Origin: Liriodendron chinense
Taxonomy: Eukaryota; Streptophyta; Magnoliopsida; Magnoliales; Magnoliaceae
NCBI GenBank assembly: GCA_003013855.2
Contig: ML058370.1
Location: forward strand, 434,001-498,000
Direction of reading: 5' to 3'
DNA length: 64,000 nucleotides
Positions 11,590 to 22,769 of this stretch are shown here, piece by piece. Every line of letters begins with the position of its first letter. Position 1 is the stretch's first letter. The notes beneath the pieces are model-generated. The model saw nothing but the letters and a program-made list of their open reading frames with translations, searched no databases and had not been told where the DNA came from. Both the position numbers and the translations under genes were made by a program.

Positions 11590-12360
11590 AGCCCCCGAGA
11601 AGTTAATCCCAGTGTAGTTTTAGGTCTTCGGACCACTGGGGATGAATTTGTGCAGTTGAAATTTTTGGTGAATCATTTTTTCTTTTTTGTGTTTTTGGAA
11701 AAAGTTCCAGATTTCAGCTCGAATGATCGAGATGACACTGGTTTTATGGAAAGCTTGAAATCTTTTTGGTATTTTTGGAAATGATCCGAGTTTTCAAACC
11801 TTGATCCCAACGGTAGAGGCCGATGCCGGTTTTTAGTTGAAAGCGAGAAAAGGTCCCCCGAGAAATTAATCCCAGTGTAGTTTAAGGTCTTTGGACCAAA
11901 AACTGTACAAAAGGGGGCAAACACATTTTTTTTTGTTTTTGGAAAATGTCCGGTGTCAGCGGATCTTGATCAAGACCGATACCGGCTTTTATTGAAAATC
12001 CCTCGGGATATTGATCCCGACGTAGTTTAAGGTCTTCGGACCCAAAAACTTTAAAAGAGGGGCTGGTGATATATTTTTTTATTTTTCGAAATGATCCAGA
12101 TCATCCGATGTTGGTCTTAAAGACTGGGATCGATGCTGGTTTTTATTAAAATCCCTCGGGATGTTGATCCCGACGTAGTTTAAGGTCTTCGGACCAGTAT
12201 TGCAGGAAAGACATTTTTTTTTTGTTTTTTTATTTTTTTGAAAGTACTCGGTGTCGTCGGATCTTAATTCGAGCGATCAAGACCGATACCGGCTTTTATT
12301 GAAAATCTCTCGGGATGTCGATCCCGACGTAGTTTAAGGTCTTCGGACCAAAATCTGTAC
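11590..12360. repeat. Tandem repeat, about 150-bp unit, five degenerate copies
   Basis: The phrase CAGTGTAGTTTTAGGTCTTCGGACC and its variants (GACGTAGTTTAAGGTCTTCGG) recur near 11610, 11873, 12018, 12171 and 12326, each after a conserved GATCCCGAC-like tract. The last copies are spaced about 150 bp. Non-coding. Confidence 0.8.
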
Positions 12361-12779
12361 AAGCGAGCAGCAATCCAGGTTAGAGACTATGGGAATTCTT
12401 CTTGGAATGGTTCGGATCATCAGGTCATATCCTTGGATGGTTGAGATCACTGTTTGACCAAGTCAATCTTTTTCTTTCTTTTCTTTGAAAATTCTATGGA
12501 ACTTTTCCACATCATCAAGCCAATTTCCCACCAATTTCTCACAAGATGAGATTTTGGTGAGATCTCTTCTTTTTTCTCACCAGTCTCTTCCATCACTTCA
12601 TTCTTACATGGAGGTACAAGATTCACTTGTAACCACCCTTCCCAAGGAGGAGTTCTTCCCAAGGAGAGGGGGAGGGAGGTCATTTCATGTAGGTAGGGGC
12701 TAGGACGGCCTCCCATGGGCCGCCCGGACGGTCTTAGACCCCTGGTCTCTTCAGTGGGTTGGGTAAAAGGGTGCCCTCC

Positions 12780-12953
12780 CCTTTTCTATATAACATGGGG
12801 CACCCTTGCCCCCCTCAACGTGCAATTTCTCTCTTCTCTCTCTCATACTCTCTCTTTTTTTCAAGTTTTCTCTCTCTTCTTTGGTGGTCCTTTGCTTCTC
12901 TCAAGTGGTGGCCCTTAGAGACATTTTGGGACAGCAAGGTGGTCCCTCTTTGG
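12780..12953 (+). promoter_or_regulatory. Candidate core promoter and leader exon of PMD gene A
   Basis: CTATATAA at about 12785 is followed by a long CT-rich tract (12825-12900), the TATA-plus-Y-patch layout common in plant promoters. A splice donor GTGAGT at 12953 and an acceptor ending TTGTAG at 14904 would join a leader exon to the ATG at 14911, through an intron of about 1.95 kb. This is inference from signals only. Confidence 0.35.
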
Positions 12954-14904
12954 TGAGTGGTAAAGGTATGGACCACTTCCTTTCTCTTTTCTTATCCTTT
13001 TCCTTCTTCATTTTCTCTTCTCATGACTCTTTTCTTTTTCCATGTAGCTATTCCAAGAGGTGTGAAGGTGGGCCCAAGCATTCTTGACTTTTTTCTAGAT
13101 CTCAGGTCTTTTTCAAAGGTGGTGCATGGAGAGGGACATTGCAAGCTCTCCACTTCATTTTTCCTTTCCTCTTTTCACACTCCCTTCATGTGCATGTAAA
13201 GGGTGATTTTGCCATGTCATCAAGTGTTCATGGCAAAATACTCTATCTTTTTCATGGGAGTTGGGATTCTCTTCATATGTATCAAATGGGCTCAAAGTGA
13301 AGTCATGGCCCTTGGTGTATTTGATGGGCCCAATGCTTCATTTTGGGCTCCCTCATGCTTTCTTGCCCTTGTCATTTCCTTTAGAGCTTTCTTTTTCTTT
13401 TCCATCTTCCTTTCAAGGCTTGGGCCCATGGGCATGGTAAGGCCCATCTCAAGTTTTGAGCTCATGGGGCTCACTTTGGGTGACCCCATCTTTCTTCACA
13501 TGTGTATGGACCAAGATGACTAGCCCATTCTTCATTTGGATCTCAAGTGGGCTAGATTTCCTAGTTGGGCCTTTATGGACAAATGGCCCAAATCTTCCAC
13601 CATCTCTTGATTATGATGTACATCCTTGTACAAAGTGTGGTGCGCTCCTTGGAGTTTTTCCATATGGATGGGCTTTTGGGCCTTCATTGAAACTTGGGCA
13701 CTTCTTTGAACCATGTGTGCCCCACTACACTTTGTTCATGTAGGATTTTTCCTTTCATGCTCTTTTCTTTTGATGGATGGAGGACTTGAGTAACTTGACC
13801 ATCTACAAGTCCCATGAGTGAGTTGTTCCCACAATCTCACTAAGCTCAAATGGTTTTCCTTGTGGTAGGAATGTGATTCTCAAGAGTTTCCCTCTAATGT
13901 TATCAATCTCGAATGGATGATCCTCAAGTGAGCTATCCATACAACCATAGCTCCTTGATCCTTTCTTTGGGGCTTGGTGGGTCACTCCACCATCATTTTA
14001 AATATGAGTGGTTTTTCTTTGAATTTGTGGGAAAGAATGATACCCATAAGTTGCCCATTTTTGTCCCATGCCTTGGGACATTTCGGATTTTGATCTTCAA
14101 GTGGGCTATGCGTGCCATTCTTATCCATTTTCATGATGGTTGGGTGACTTATCGAGCCATGCCCTCTTGTGCTCAAATGGTCTCCCTTTTTAGTAAAGAA
14201 ATTGGTGCACATAAGTTGCCCAAACTTGCCTTTACATGGGCATTTCCAACTTTGACTCCTCATGTGGGCTATGTGCATCAAAATTTTTACCATTGGCCTC
14301 TTTGATTCCATATGTTTGTGGGTGGACCGCCATGTTGTATTCTCATGGCCAAAACTTTCATCAAGATGAGGCACATAAGGTTGCCCATGGTTAACCTCTG
14401 AATGGGTCCTCATGTTTTTCAAAGCGGGCTATGTGCTCTCTCCAATCCATTGAGATGAGGCATTTGGGTTGCTCTTGGGGGCCCACTTCCTTTCTATCCC
14501 CCACTTGTCCATGTCCATGTGTTAAAAAAGATGGAAACATCTTAAGTGAGAACCATGGCCTTGGCATAAAAGTGGATCAATCCTTGGCCACATATGGACT
14601 TTGAAGAGGGATTTCTCATGTAAAGTAGGATTCTCGTCCTTTGTTGATCTCATGGCACTTGAGTGCATTTGTTGTCCAAAATGTGTCCTTGGATGATGGA
14701 CTTTTTCTTGCCTAGGGCATGCCTTGTAATCTTCTTTAAGGTGGGCCTTACTTTTTCCAATGGGCCCAACATACATCCTAAGTGACACATGGAGTTGGAC
14801 TTTAGATTTTGCATTTGAATGTGAGTCCAATCCCATGGGTTTCTTGGATGAGAATTTGGATTTTAATGGGTAATGGGTAGGGACTCACCTTGCCAAGCTT
14901 GTAG
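12954..14904. other. Non-coding, possible leader intron with GGGCC-rich degenerate repeats
   Basis: Pyrimidine-rich sequence, then many variations on phrases such as AAGTGGGCTATG and GGCCCATC. Frames occur on both strands but none shows a recognisable domain or long conserved codon structure. Confidence 0.45.
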
Positions 14905-14910
14905 GATTCA

Positions 14911-16405
14911 ATGGCGGATGGTACCAGAGGTCACCGAGTGATTGATGAAAATGATCCTGCCTTCATTGTCCGCCGAGGGGACTACATGTGTTCCTTAGCT
15001 ATGGAGCATCAACCTCTTCCCGCTATCAAGGGTCGAGGTACTAGGGATCGCTGGGACGACTGGGTGAAGGATCCACAACCCTTGCTTGAACGAGTACTGG
15101 ATGGTACTCCTTTTGCTGGCCTCCTCACCTTACGTTTCCATAATAACGATGCTAACCGCATGATGCTCGCGGCCCTTTGCGAGAGGTGGCGGGATGAGAC
15201 CCACACCTTCCAGCTCCCTTGTGGGGAATGGGGAATAACCCCCTTGGACATTTACATGCAAATAGGTTTCCCGTTTCATGGAACAATTGTTCCTCAAGTC
15301 AGCTCTCTGGCTCCTCTCACTTCCACCGACTGGCTACAGCTTGTCGGTGACGTCCCACCCGAGGGTGAATTCCAAGGCCATCAAGTGAAGATGCGATGGT
15401 TCTACAACAATTTTGCCTCCGTCATCCCCACCACCGAGCGAGAGGCCCTCTACAAAGCCCGGGCCATGATCACTTATGCCTTCGGGTCCTTCCTCTTTTG
15501 CCATGCGAATGAGAGGGTTGATCCTAAATTCCTTCGTTTAGTCGAGGATCTTCATCATCCCTATAACTGGAATGGGGCTATCTTGACCCATATCTTTCAA
15601 GGTTTGGACAAGACCTGTCGGCATAGCCGGTCCTTCACAGGCTTCTGGCCTGTCATTGAGGTATCTCTTCTTTCACCTTTCTTGAAGGGCTTTCGCCTTC
15701 TTTCTTTCTCTGATCATTAGACGTGCTTTTGTCCAGACCTGCTTTTATGACCATTTTCCTCATCTCGCGCTGAGGATGCGGGATGATATTGAGCCCTCTC
15801 AGTATCGCCACATGTACTGGCGCAAGCAAAACCGTCAGCGGAACTCCCGAATTCCCGGGGACAATTGGCGTGCTGACATAGACGGGCTGACCGTTGAGGA
15901 CGTAAGTATCTTGCTTTCCCTACCCCTCGTGCCGTACCGTAACTGATCGTGGTGACCTCATTTGCTGCAGCTCGCTCGGATGCCGTATGCCAGTTTCCCT
16001 CTCTATTATACCCCTCAGCGTGTGGAGGCATACGATGCTTCATGTCTCCGTATCATGCTTTCCGACGCTGAATCTTTTCAGTGGTATTTGGGGGAGAGAT
16101 TGCTTCGGCAAGTCACTGGGGTGGCTCGGGTCCCTTGTTCTGCACCTCCTCCAGCTGCTCGGATGCCAGTTGATGAGAGAGTTGAGGCTCTTGTGGGCCA
16201 GCCTGGACTTCGTTTCACGATCCCGGATCGTGATTATGATGAATGGTATCTGCTGTTCGGCCAGGGGCCTCTGCTTCCTTTGCTTTATGTTCCAGGTGGC
16301 CGTCGCAGGTATGCCAGAGGTTCGGTGACTGCTCCTTTGATGGATCTTTATCGTCGGGAGCGGGACGCGAGGAGGGACGATGATGATTATGTTGGCGACT
16401 TGTAG
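14911..16405 (+). CDS. Plant mobile domain (PMD) protein, three exons, intact
   Basis: Model: exons 14911-15660, 15737-15901 and 15971-16405, giving 449 residues. All introns are phase 0, with donors GTATCT and GTAAGT and acceptors GTCCAG and CTGCAG. Exon 2 has no frame support without splicing, and joining exons gives FYDHFPHL, a typical PMD continuation. The PMD motif HTFQLPCGEWGITPLDIY lies near residues 97-115. Exon 1 ends with a conserved FTGFWPVIE stretch; the C-terminus is arginine and aspartate rich. PMD proteins include MAIN/MAIL of Arabidopsis and many copies carried by transposons; some act in silencing and genome stability. Here the gene is antisense to the element inferred from the LTR at 7867-9259. 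It has no stop or frameshift while its neighbours are broken. Function beyond the family is unknown. Confidence 0.8.
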
Positions 16406-17082
16406 CCTGCTTGGGTACTCTGCTTTGTATGGCCTTGTACTTTTGCTTTTATCTTCTTTTGTATCAAGCTCTTTTGAATGAATATATAATCTTCGACTTG
16501 TCTCAAATTCTTTGATGATGTCTGGACACTTTGACTTTTGACTTGTTCCTTCATGATTTGAGACTTCTTAGCCGCATGGATGATGACTTGAACGGTCCAG
16601 ATTGCTTGTTTAGGCCTTGTGGGCCCACTTGATGATTAGATCTTGGATTTTGGCCCTTCTTTTTTATGATCGAACCTTTGATCTTGCTGCTCCATGACTT
16701 GTGTAAGCTTTCCAATGGTTTGGATCCTGGTGATCTAGCCCTTGAATGGTTCAGATTGATAGATTCGGCCCTGTGGTCCCACTTGAGACCTTAGCTTTAC
16801 TTTAGGGCACCTCTTTTGATGATTTGTGAGACTAAAAAGACTTCTCATGGTGTGAATGATGGCTTGAACGTCTCAGATCGCTTGATTTGGCTTTGTGGGC
16901 TCACTTGATGATTAGATCTTGGATTTTGGCCCTTCTTTTGATGATCAGCCATTTGATCTTATTGTTTGGTGGCTCATGTAGATCCCTCAATGGTTTAGAT
17001 CATGATGATCTGATCTTTGAATGGCTTAGATTGCTTGTGGCCCCCACTTGATCACCTTTCCTTCTCTTTGACTTGATCAGCC
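16406..17082. repeat. Degenerate two-copy repeat downstream of PMD gene A
   Basis: Two diverged copies of about 270 bp share phrases such as TTAGATCTTGGATTTTGGCC (near 16636 and 16912) and GATGGCTTGAACG-like text. AATGAATATATAAT at about 16476 could serve as a polyadenylation signal region for gene A. No coding sequence. Confidence 0.6.
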
Positions 17083-17475
17083 ATGCTCTGGCCGCATTGC
17101 TTCGTGATTGGACCGGTGGGGCACCTTTTATATGATCTTGATCAGCCTCAGTCGAAATCTGGAGTGGACCGGAGCCTTGGGCGGCCCATGGAGCGCCATC
17201 TGCTGATGTGGACTGTCAGCCTCACCTACCAAGAACCTTGGAGCCAATCCCGCGGAGAGAGAGGATCTGCGTCCGTACGGGCGGCCCAGGGCAGGCCGCC
17301 TAGGACTCGCCTCTTGAGCGGCCTGGGTTGGCTCGGGTTCGGACATTCTTCTCTATCCACTGTCCCTGTCTCCACCCGCTTTGCACTGGCGAGTTTGATT
17401 CCAGCCATGAATATTCTTCTTGTCTCCTCTTCCCTCATCATCTTGTCTTCATCTTGCTTTGTCCTTTCTTGGGCC

Positions 17476-20025
17476 ATGGAAGGTGGTGATTTAGGGGCTA
17501 TGGGGGCTGCCCATGGTGGGTCCCACACTCCAGATTTTCAACTGAGCTTTGATAATGGGGAGATACCTTTAATGGATGGGGTAGATGGGGTATTAAGAGG
17601 GGGCATTGATGAAGATTTAAGCTTGGTGGTTGGTGGAGCTTTGAATGGTCCCATTAATGGTGGGATGGCTGGAATTTCGGATTTGAATGGGCCCTTCATT
17701 GTGGGAGAAATGAATGGTATGGATAGGATGATGGGATGGGACATAGGTGAGGCTATGCATCCCTTGAATGTGGGCCACATGAATGATGTGATGGATGGTG
17801 GTGATGGGACCACAAAGGACATAGATGGGCTGATCTCATGCCTGGATGGGATGGATGGTTCAGATGATACCTTTGACGGTTTGGATGCTCTGGATGAGGG
17901 CCGAGATGTGCGGTATACTTGCTTGGGTGGACTTGATGTGGTCATTGATGATGTCCCCCTGATGATGGACGGTGTGGGTGCCTCGATGATCCATTTGATC
18001 GGCCAGGATGATGATTGGATTCATGATTTCCTGTTGGAGGGGGCCGTAGGTCCAGATCTGACCGTTGATTCTTCGATCGGGGTTGCCGGGACCCTTCTGG
18101 ATGGTTCAGATGCTTTCTTTGACGGTCAGATTGGTCAGGATGCCACGATATGCGGTGTGATCTGTACTGGTAGCCCTTTTGATGGAGGGTATCGCCCTTC
18201 TTTTAATCGTCGGTCTTTTGCGCACTCTGTTCATGAGGTGGGCGAGTCTTCCCATGCGGCTGAGGTTGTGACAGTTTCCGACAGTGATGCGACTATATCA
18301 GACATAGCCATTACTGGGGACAGGTCAGGGGCTATCGAGTCTACAGAGGTTCCAGCTTTTCCTTCTCCTTCGCCTGTTGACCTTCCGATCCTTGATGAGT
18401 CATCATTGATTTTTGGGCCTTTTGTGCTGGAGGGGGTACCAGTGAGGACTTGTCAGCTGCTTCCTCGTCCTTCTTGCTCGCCACGACTGCTTGCTTGGCT
18501 TGACAGTTTGTTAGCTTATGAGATTCGAGATTTGGAGTCCTATGGCTTCGGCAGTCTGATCCATATGGCCAGAGTTGATATTGACTGGAGGATGCTCGGA
18601 GCTGCCTTGATTGACTGGGTCCCTTCGTTGAACTTGTTTGTGTTTAACGATATGGAGATGGGGCCTTCTTTGGAGGAGCTTGCACGCTTGACAGGTCTAC
18701 CCTGGGATTATGCTTAGTATTTTTCGCCAAAGACGTCGCCGAAGACTGCCACACCGCAGAACTGGTTCGGGATCCCCTATCTTGTTCGGCCTGCAGCCGG
18801 TGGCCAGGATGCTGTGGTGTTTTCCTTGGACTTACTGTATGATCTTTTTTCGGGTCCTCGGACTGTGGCCGGTTCTACCTTTGCTCGGAACGCACTGATG
18901 TTCTGCTTGATTGCTGAGGTGCTGTTCTCGGGATGGCGCAGGTCCCAGACTCCTCTGCTTTTTGAGGTGATGAGCCGAGCTATCCGACGGCAGGGGATCA
19001 TTTCTCTTATCTTGGCCGAGCTGTTTAATGGGTTGACCGACTGCGCCCTGGGCCGCACTCGTGTCCTTTGCGGCTGTTGTGCCTTTCTTCAGGTATCTTT
19101 TCTGCACCTTTTTCTTCTTGCTTTGCTAGGAATTGCTCTGCTCTAGCTGATCTCTTTTTTTTCTTTTTTGTGATCAGGTCTGGCTATGGGAGCGTCTTTC
19201 GATGACTGTTCTCGTACCTTTTCCTGACACTCATCACCCAGACCTTATGCGACACATTATGGAGTTTCTTCCTCATCAACTAGGATGAGCGAGCCCTTGT
19301 ATCGCAGGATGTTTGCTAAACTTCGTGACTGGAACGTTCGTTGGGAGTCATCTTGGCTTTTACTTCCTCCAGCGCTTTGCGATGCACACAGCCATCCTCT
19401 GATGTTGGTAGGCTTTCGATCCTACTTTTCTTACCATCCCATCCGGTTCCTGCGGCAGTTTGGATATGAGCAGGATGTTCCTCCTTTCGCTTTCACGGGT
19501 ATCGGGCGTCGAGTACTTCCCTCTAGATCATTTGACTTCAGGACCCGGATTGATTGTTCTTGGGCGAGCTACCTGACTGCTGATTTGCTGGGTTTTGAGC
19601 TGCGGACTTTTCCGATGGCGACCGCCCCATATCAGTACTGGGTTGCTGAGCAGTCTTTGTACCGACGTATCCCTTGCTGGCACCAGACTGTTGATGAGGA
19701 TGAGCAGGATATCCTTGGAGATGCTGGCTCTTCATCCGGTTCATATGAACCCTTTGAGGAGCGCCCGTTTATCGATCCTGGCTTCCTTTTGGCCACTCAT
19801 GGCCATCTGCTGTCTGAGATCTCTGCACTCCGGTATCATTGTGAGATGATGTCGAGGAGATTGGCTGCCGATCAGAGGTTGTCTGACGAGGAGATAGCGA
19901 CCCGTACCCTTGAGCGCGATGAGGCGCATTACCTGCGTATGGAGGTGAGCAGGTTGAGAGCAAGGCTATCTTTTTATGAGTCTGAGGACTCACCTGATGT
20001 GGCCAAGGAGGAGGGTAGAGATTGA
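17476..20025 (+). pseudogene. PMD-type gene B, broken
   Basis: ATG at 17476 opens a frame with about 230 residues of Met/Gly/Asp-rich low-complexity sequence, then a conserved part: FGPFVLEGVPVRTCQLLPRP, LIHMARVDIDWRMLG and FNDMEMGPSLEELARLTGLP, the PMD core signature. An in-frame TAG at 18715-18717 interrupts it, and the same frame then continues to a donor at 19093. Exon 2 starts at 19178 with VWLWERL, a PMD hallmark, ends in a stop, and the last part (19285-20025, with RDWNVRWESSWLLLPP and IRFLRQFGYEQDVPPF) lies in another frame. The stop and frameshift make it a pseudogene, unless they are sequence errors. A degraded homologue lies at 59060-61440. Different in sequence from gene A. Confidence 0.75.
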
Positions 20026-20919
20026 TTGTGTTGGCCACCTGCACATTCCTTTTTTGCATATATGATTGATGATGATGCATTTTTTTTTTGTATTTTTTGA
20101 AAAAGATGATATGACATGTGTAAAAGAAATATGATACTTTTAATGAAAAAGAAGAAAACTTTTTTGGGAATCTATTGTGCCATGAGTTGTCTTGTGAGTG
20201 TGTCTGGACTTTGTGTCGGGATATAGGAATCAGAACTGGAGCTCGGTCAATGATTTGACCGATGTCTCGAGATTTGACTTGCTTGATCCTTTGGTTCCCT
20301 AGAGGTGTAGGCAATAGAAACTGTTGCTTCTTGAGATTGTCAGAGTTTGTAGAGCTTTTCGCTCTTGACTGCACTTCTTCTTGTTCTTGAACTGTAACTG
20401 CTTAAACCGATCTGGACCGTCTGATTTCTTGGTACCTGCACTTTTTGAGCCATTTTTGCCTGTAGCGCTCTTTCGAGTTTTCACTACAGCCGGCTTTTTC
20501 CCGTCATTTTTGCCCGTGGCGCCCTTTCGGGTTTTCACCACGTCCCGGGTATTTGGTCTTGCCTGCCCCTTGGCGGCTATGCTGTTTTTACCCTCGGCGC
20601 CCTTTCGGGTTTTCACCAAGTCCGCTGTATGCCCACTGTTTTTACTTGGAGCGCCCTTTCGGGTTTTCACTCCGCCCTCTTTGTTTAGGCACACATTTTC
20701 TTTTTCTTTTTTTTCTTTTTTTTTCCTGTTTTTTTTTTCTTTCTGGGTCTCTGGATAACTGCGGTGGTTAGAGGTCGGGAATCCGTCGTTGCCGGCCGAT
20801 GGCAGTCTTTCAGCCCTTATCCTGAGCTACGATAATAGAGCTGTCGGTCTTTGCTAAAGACCCTTCTGAGGTGGATGGTGAAATTGCGGTTTTACCGCCT
20901 ATAGAGATACTTGGAGATA
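20026..20919. repeat. PMD element tail with a four-copy 20-bp repeat
   Basis: GCGCCCTTTCGGGTTTTCAC and close variants occur four times between about 20466 and 20672, spaced 54-74 bp. On the minus strand this would read VKTRKGA repeatedly, in a 131-codon frame (20694-20299), but I see no other support for a protein. The region ends where another repeat starts at 20920. Confidence 0.6.
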
Positions 20920-22767
20920 TGCCTAATGTCCTATAGGGGGGGTGAATAGGACTTTTTAAAACCAATTACAATTAAAAAACTAATCAGGACAATCTTCTCA
21001 ACTAAGACAATCACAATAGCATTCAAAACATTTATATGAGCAGTTTGTAAGCAAGGACTATCATAGGCATTTCATCAAACAGTTAGCATTCATGATTGAC
21101 TAAACCATTCAATACATAGCAATCATTCAATCTCAAAATGCAAGGCGATTTATAGTGGTTCGGTTTCCCTACTCCACTCCCGGTTCACGATCTCAACCTA
21201 TGAGACCACCGGATTTCACTATAATCTTGGTTTTAAATCAGGTTAACCATCAACCTTGACATCCTTTGATCTAGGACCGCGTATACCATCCGCCGATGGC
21301 CCAATCCAGGGACTTGACGAGTTTGGATCTCAAACTCTCACCAATCCTAATCCAAGGATGGTCACGTACCCTCCCGCCGGAGTTTCCCAATCCAGGGAAT
21401 AGAGATTTAAAAGATGGACTCTCAAATACTAGACATACCTAGACGATTGAGCCCCGATTCGATGCCTTTGATGAGTAGCTTCAGCTCCACGTGCTTCAGC
21501 TCCTCTTTTGAGCTCCCAAGATCAGCTACCGATGCAAATGATGAGGATATGTTGATGCCGGGTAGTTGGGAGAGAGATGGTCTAGTTCCTCTTGCTTATT
21601 CAATGCAATGGAAATGAGGGAATTACCAATCTTCAAGCATTCAATGGCTTTAAGTGACCTAATAATGATATTCGGAAGGTAGGTCAGCCATGAATGAAAG
21701 TCTTGAGTTCATACTTCAAACTGAGCTTAGAATACTCAATGACAAGCCATTAATGGCCAAGTTTGAATGATGAACTCAAGGGAGTTAAGAGGGAGGAAGG
21801 ATGGGAGTAAATGCTCTCTCTCTCAGCTCTGAATGGATGTTAAATGCATGCCAAGAAAGACCTCAAGACCTGGCTTTATAGAGCCCCAAATGATAGCCCC
21901 AACGGATCTAAAACGGTCACGTCCGACCTGTCAGAGCACGGACTCGACCGGCCGGACGGACCGGTCAGCATTCAAAAACAAAGGCTACATATGGGACTGG
22001 CCGACCGGTCATGACCGGTCGGACTCCCTTGCTGGAGAGGCTACATAACATGGGCCGACCGGTCATGACCGGTCGGACCCCCTTGCTGGAGCTACATGAA
22101 TTATGGAGGCCGACCGGTCTTGACCGGTCGGACCCCTTTGCTGGATGAACTCCAAAATGCAGGCCGACCAGTCATGACCGGTTGGACCCCCTTGCTGGAC
22201 TACAACTATTTGTGAGGGCCGACCGGTCATGACCGGTCGGCGATAGTTGCTGGACAATCACCTCTTGTGAAGGCCGACCGGTCATGACCGGTCGGCTGCC
22301 TATACGAATTCTTCAGCAGAGCTGTTGGAGAGTTTGTAGATAGCTGGCCGACCGGTCACGACCGGTCGGCTGTCCATTCGTCCACTTACAGCAAGGTTGA
22401 TGAAGTGTTTGAGAAGCCTGGCCTTTGACTAGATGGATTTTTCATAGCGAGCTTGCAGGACCAAGATTCTCAACACAGCAACGGATCTTCTTCAAGCGAC
22501 GAGGTGCATAGGGTCCAATGTGTGGACATATCTTCAATATGCTTCGCACCAGCCATGGTTCACAAGCCTGATCAACTTGTGCAAGGGTCGAGAGGAATGG
22601 GGATAGGATATGTGAGTGTTTACGCCATTCTTTTGATGTTTTGGGTTTCCTATGGTCGATCTATATGCAACTTACCTGAGATCTTGTTGCAGCATGAGCT
22701 TGAGCAATGGATGAAGCGTAATCTTCAAGTCTTGATCTTCAATTCTTCGACCGGGGCTCACATGACA
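20920..22767. repeat. LTR-like repeat containing palindrome array 2
   Basis: Starts TGCCTAATGTCC with a G-run and GTGAATAGGAC, a beginning common to plant LTR-type repeats, and ends TGACA near 22767. It carries the palindrome array and a minus-strand CTATAAAG at about 21880. Family and boundaries are uncertain. No coding region is recognised; the short frames contain array translations. Confidence 0.4.
22001..22369. repeat. Array of 22-bp palindromes with conserved spacers (array 2)
   Basis: Seven copies start at 22001, 22055, 22110, 22164, 22219, 22274 and 22348; the first six are 54-55 bp apart. The palindrome is that of array 1. The first five spacers contain TTGCTGGA, the reverse complement of the TCCAGCAA seen in array 1. 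The array is therefore the same composite unit in the opposite orientation. Confidence 0.9.
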
Positions 22768-22769
22768 TG

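Noticed and set aside
12447..14422. Many overlapping frames of 60-146 codons on both strands
   Set aside because: Composition follows GGGCC and AAGTGGGC repeats, no domains; frames on both strands at once.
17407..17475. Signal-peptide-like start (MNILLVSSSLIILSSSCFVL) upstream of PMD gene B
   Set aside because: Not found in PMD proteins, and an ATG at 17476 fits better. Probably chance in pyrimidine-rich leader sequence.
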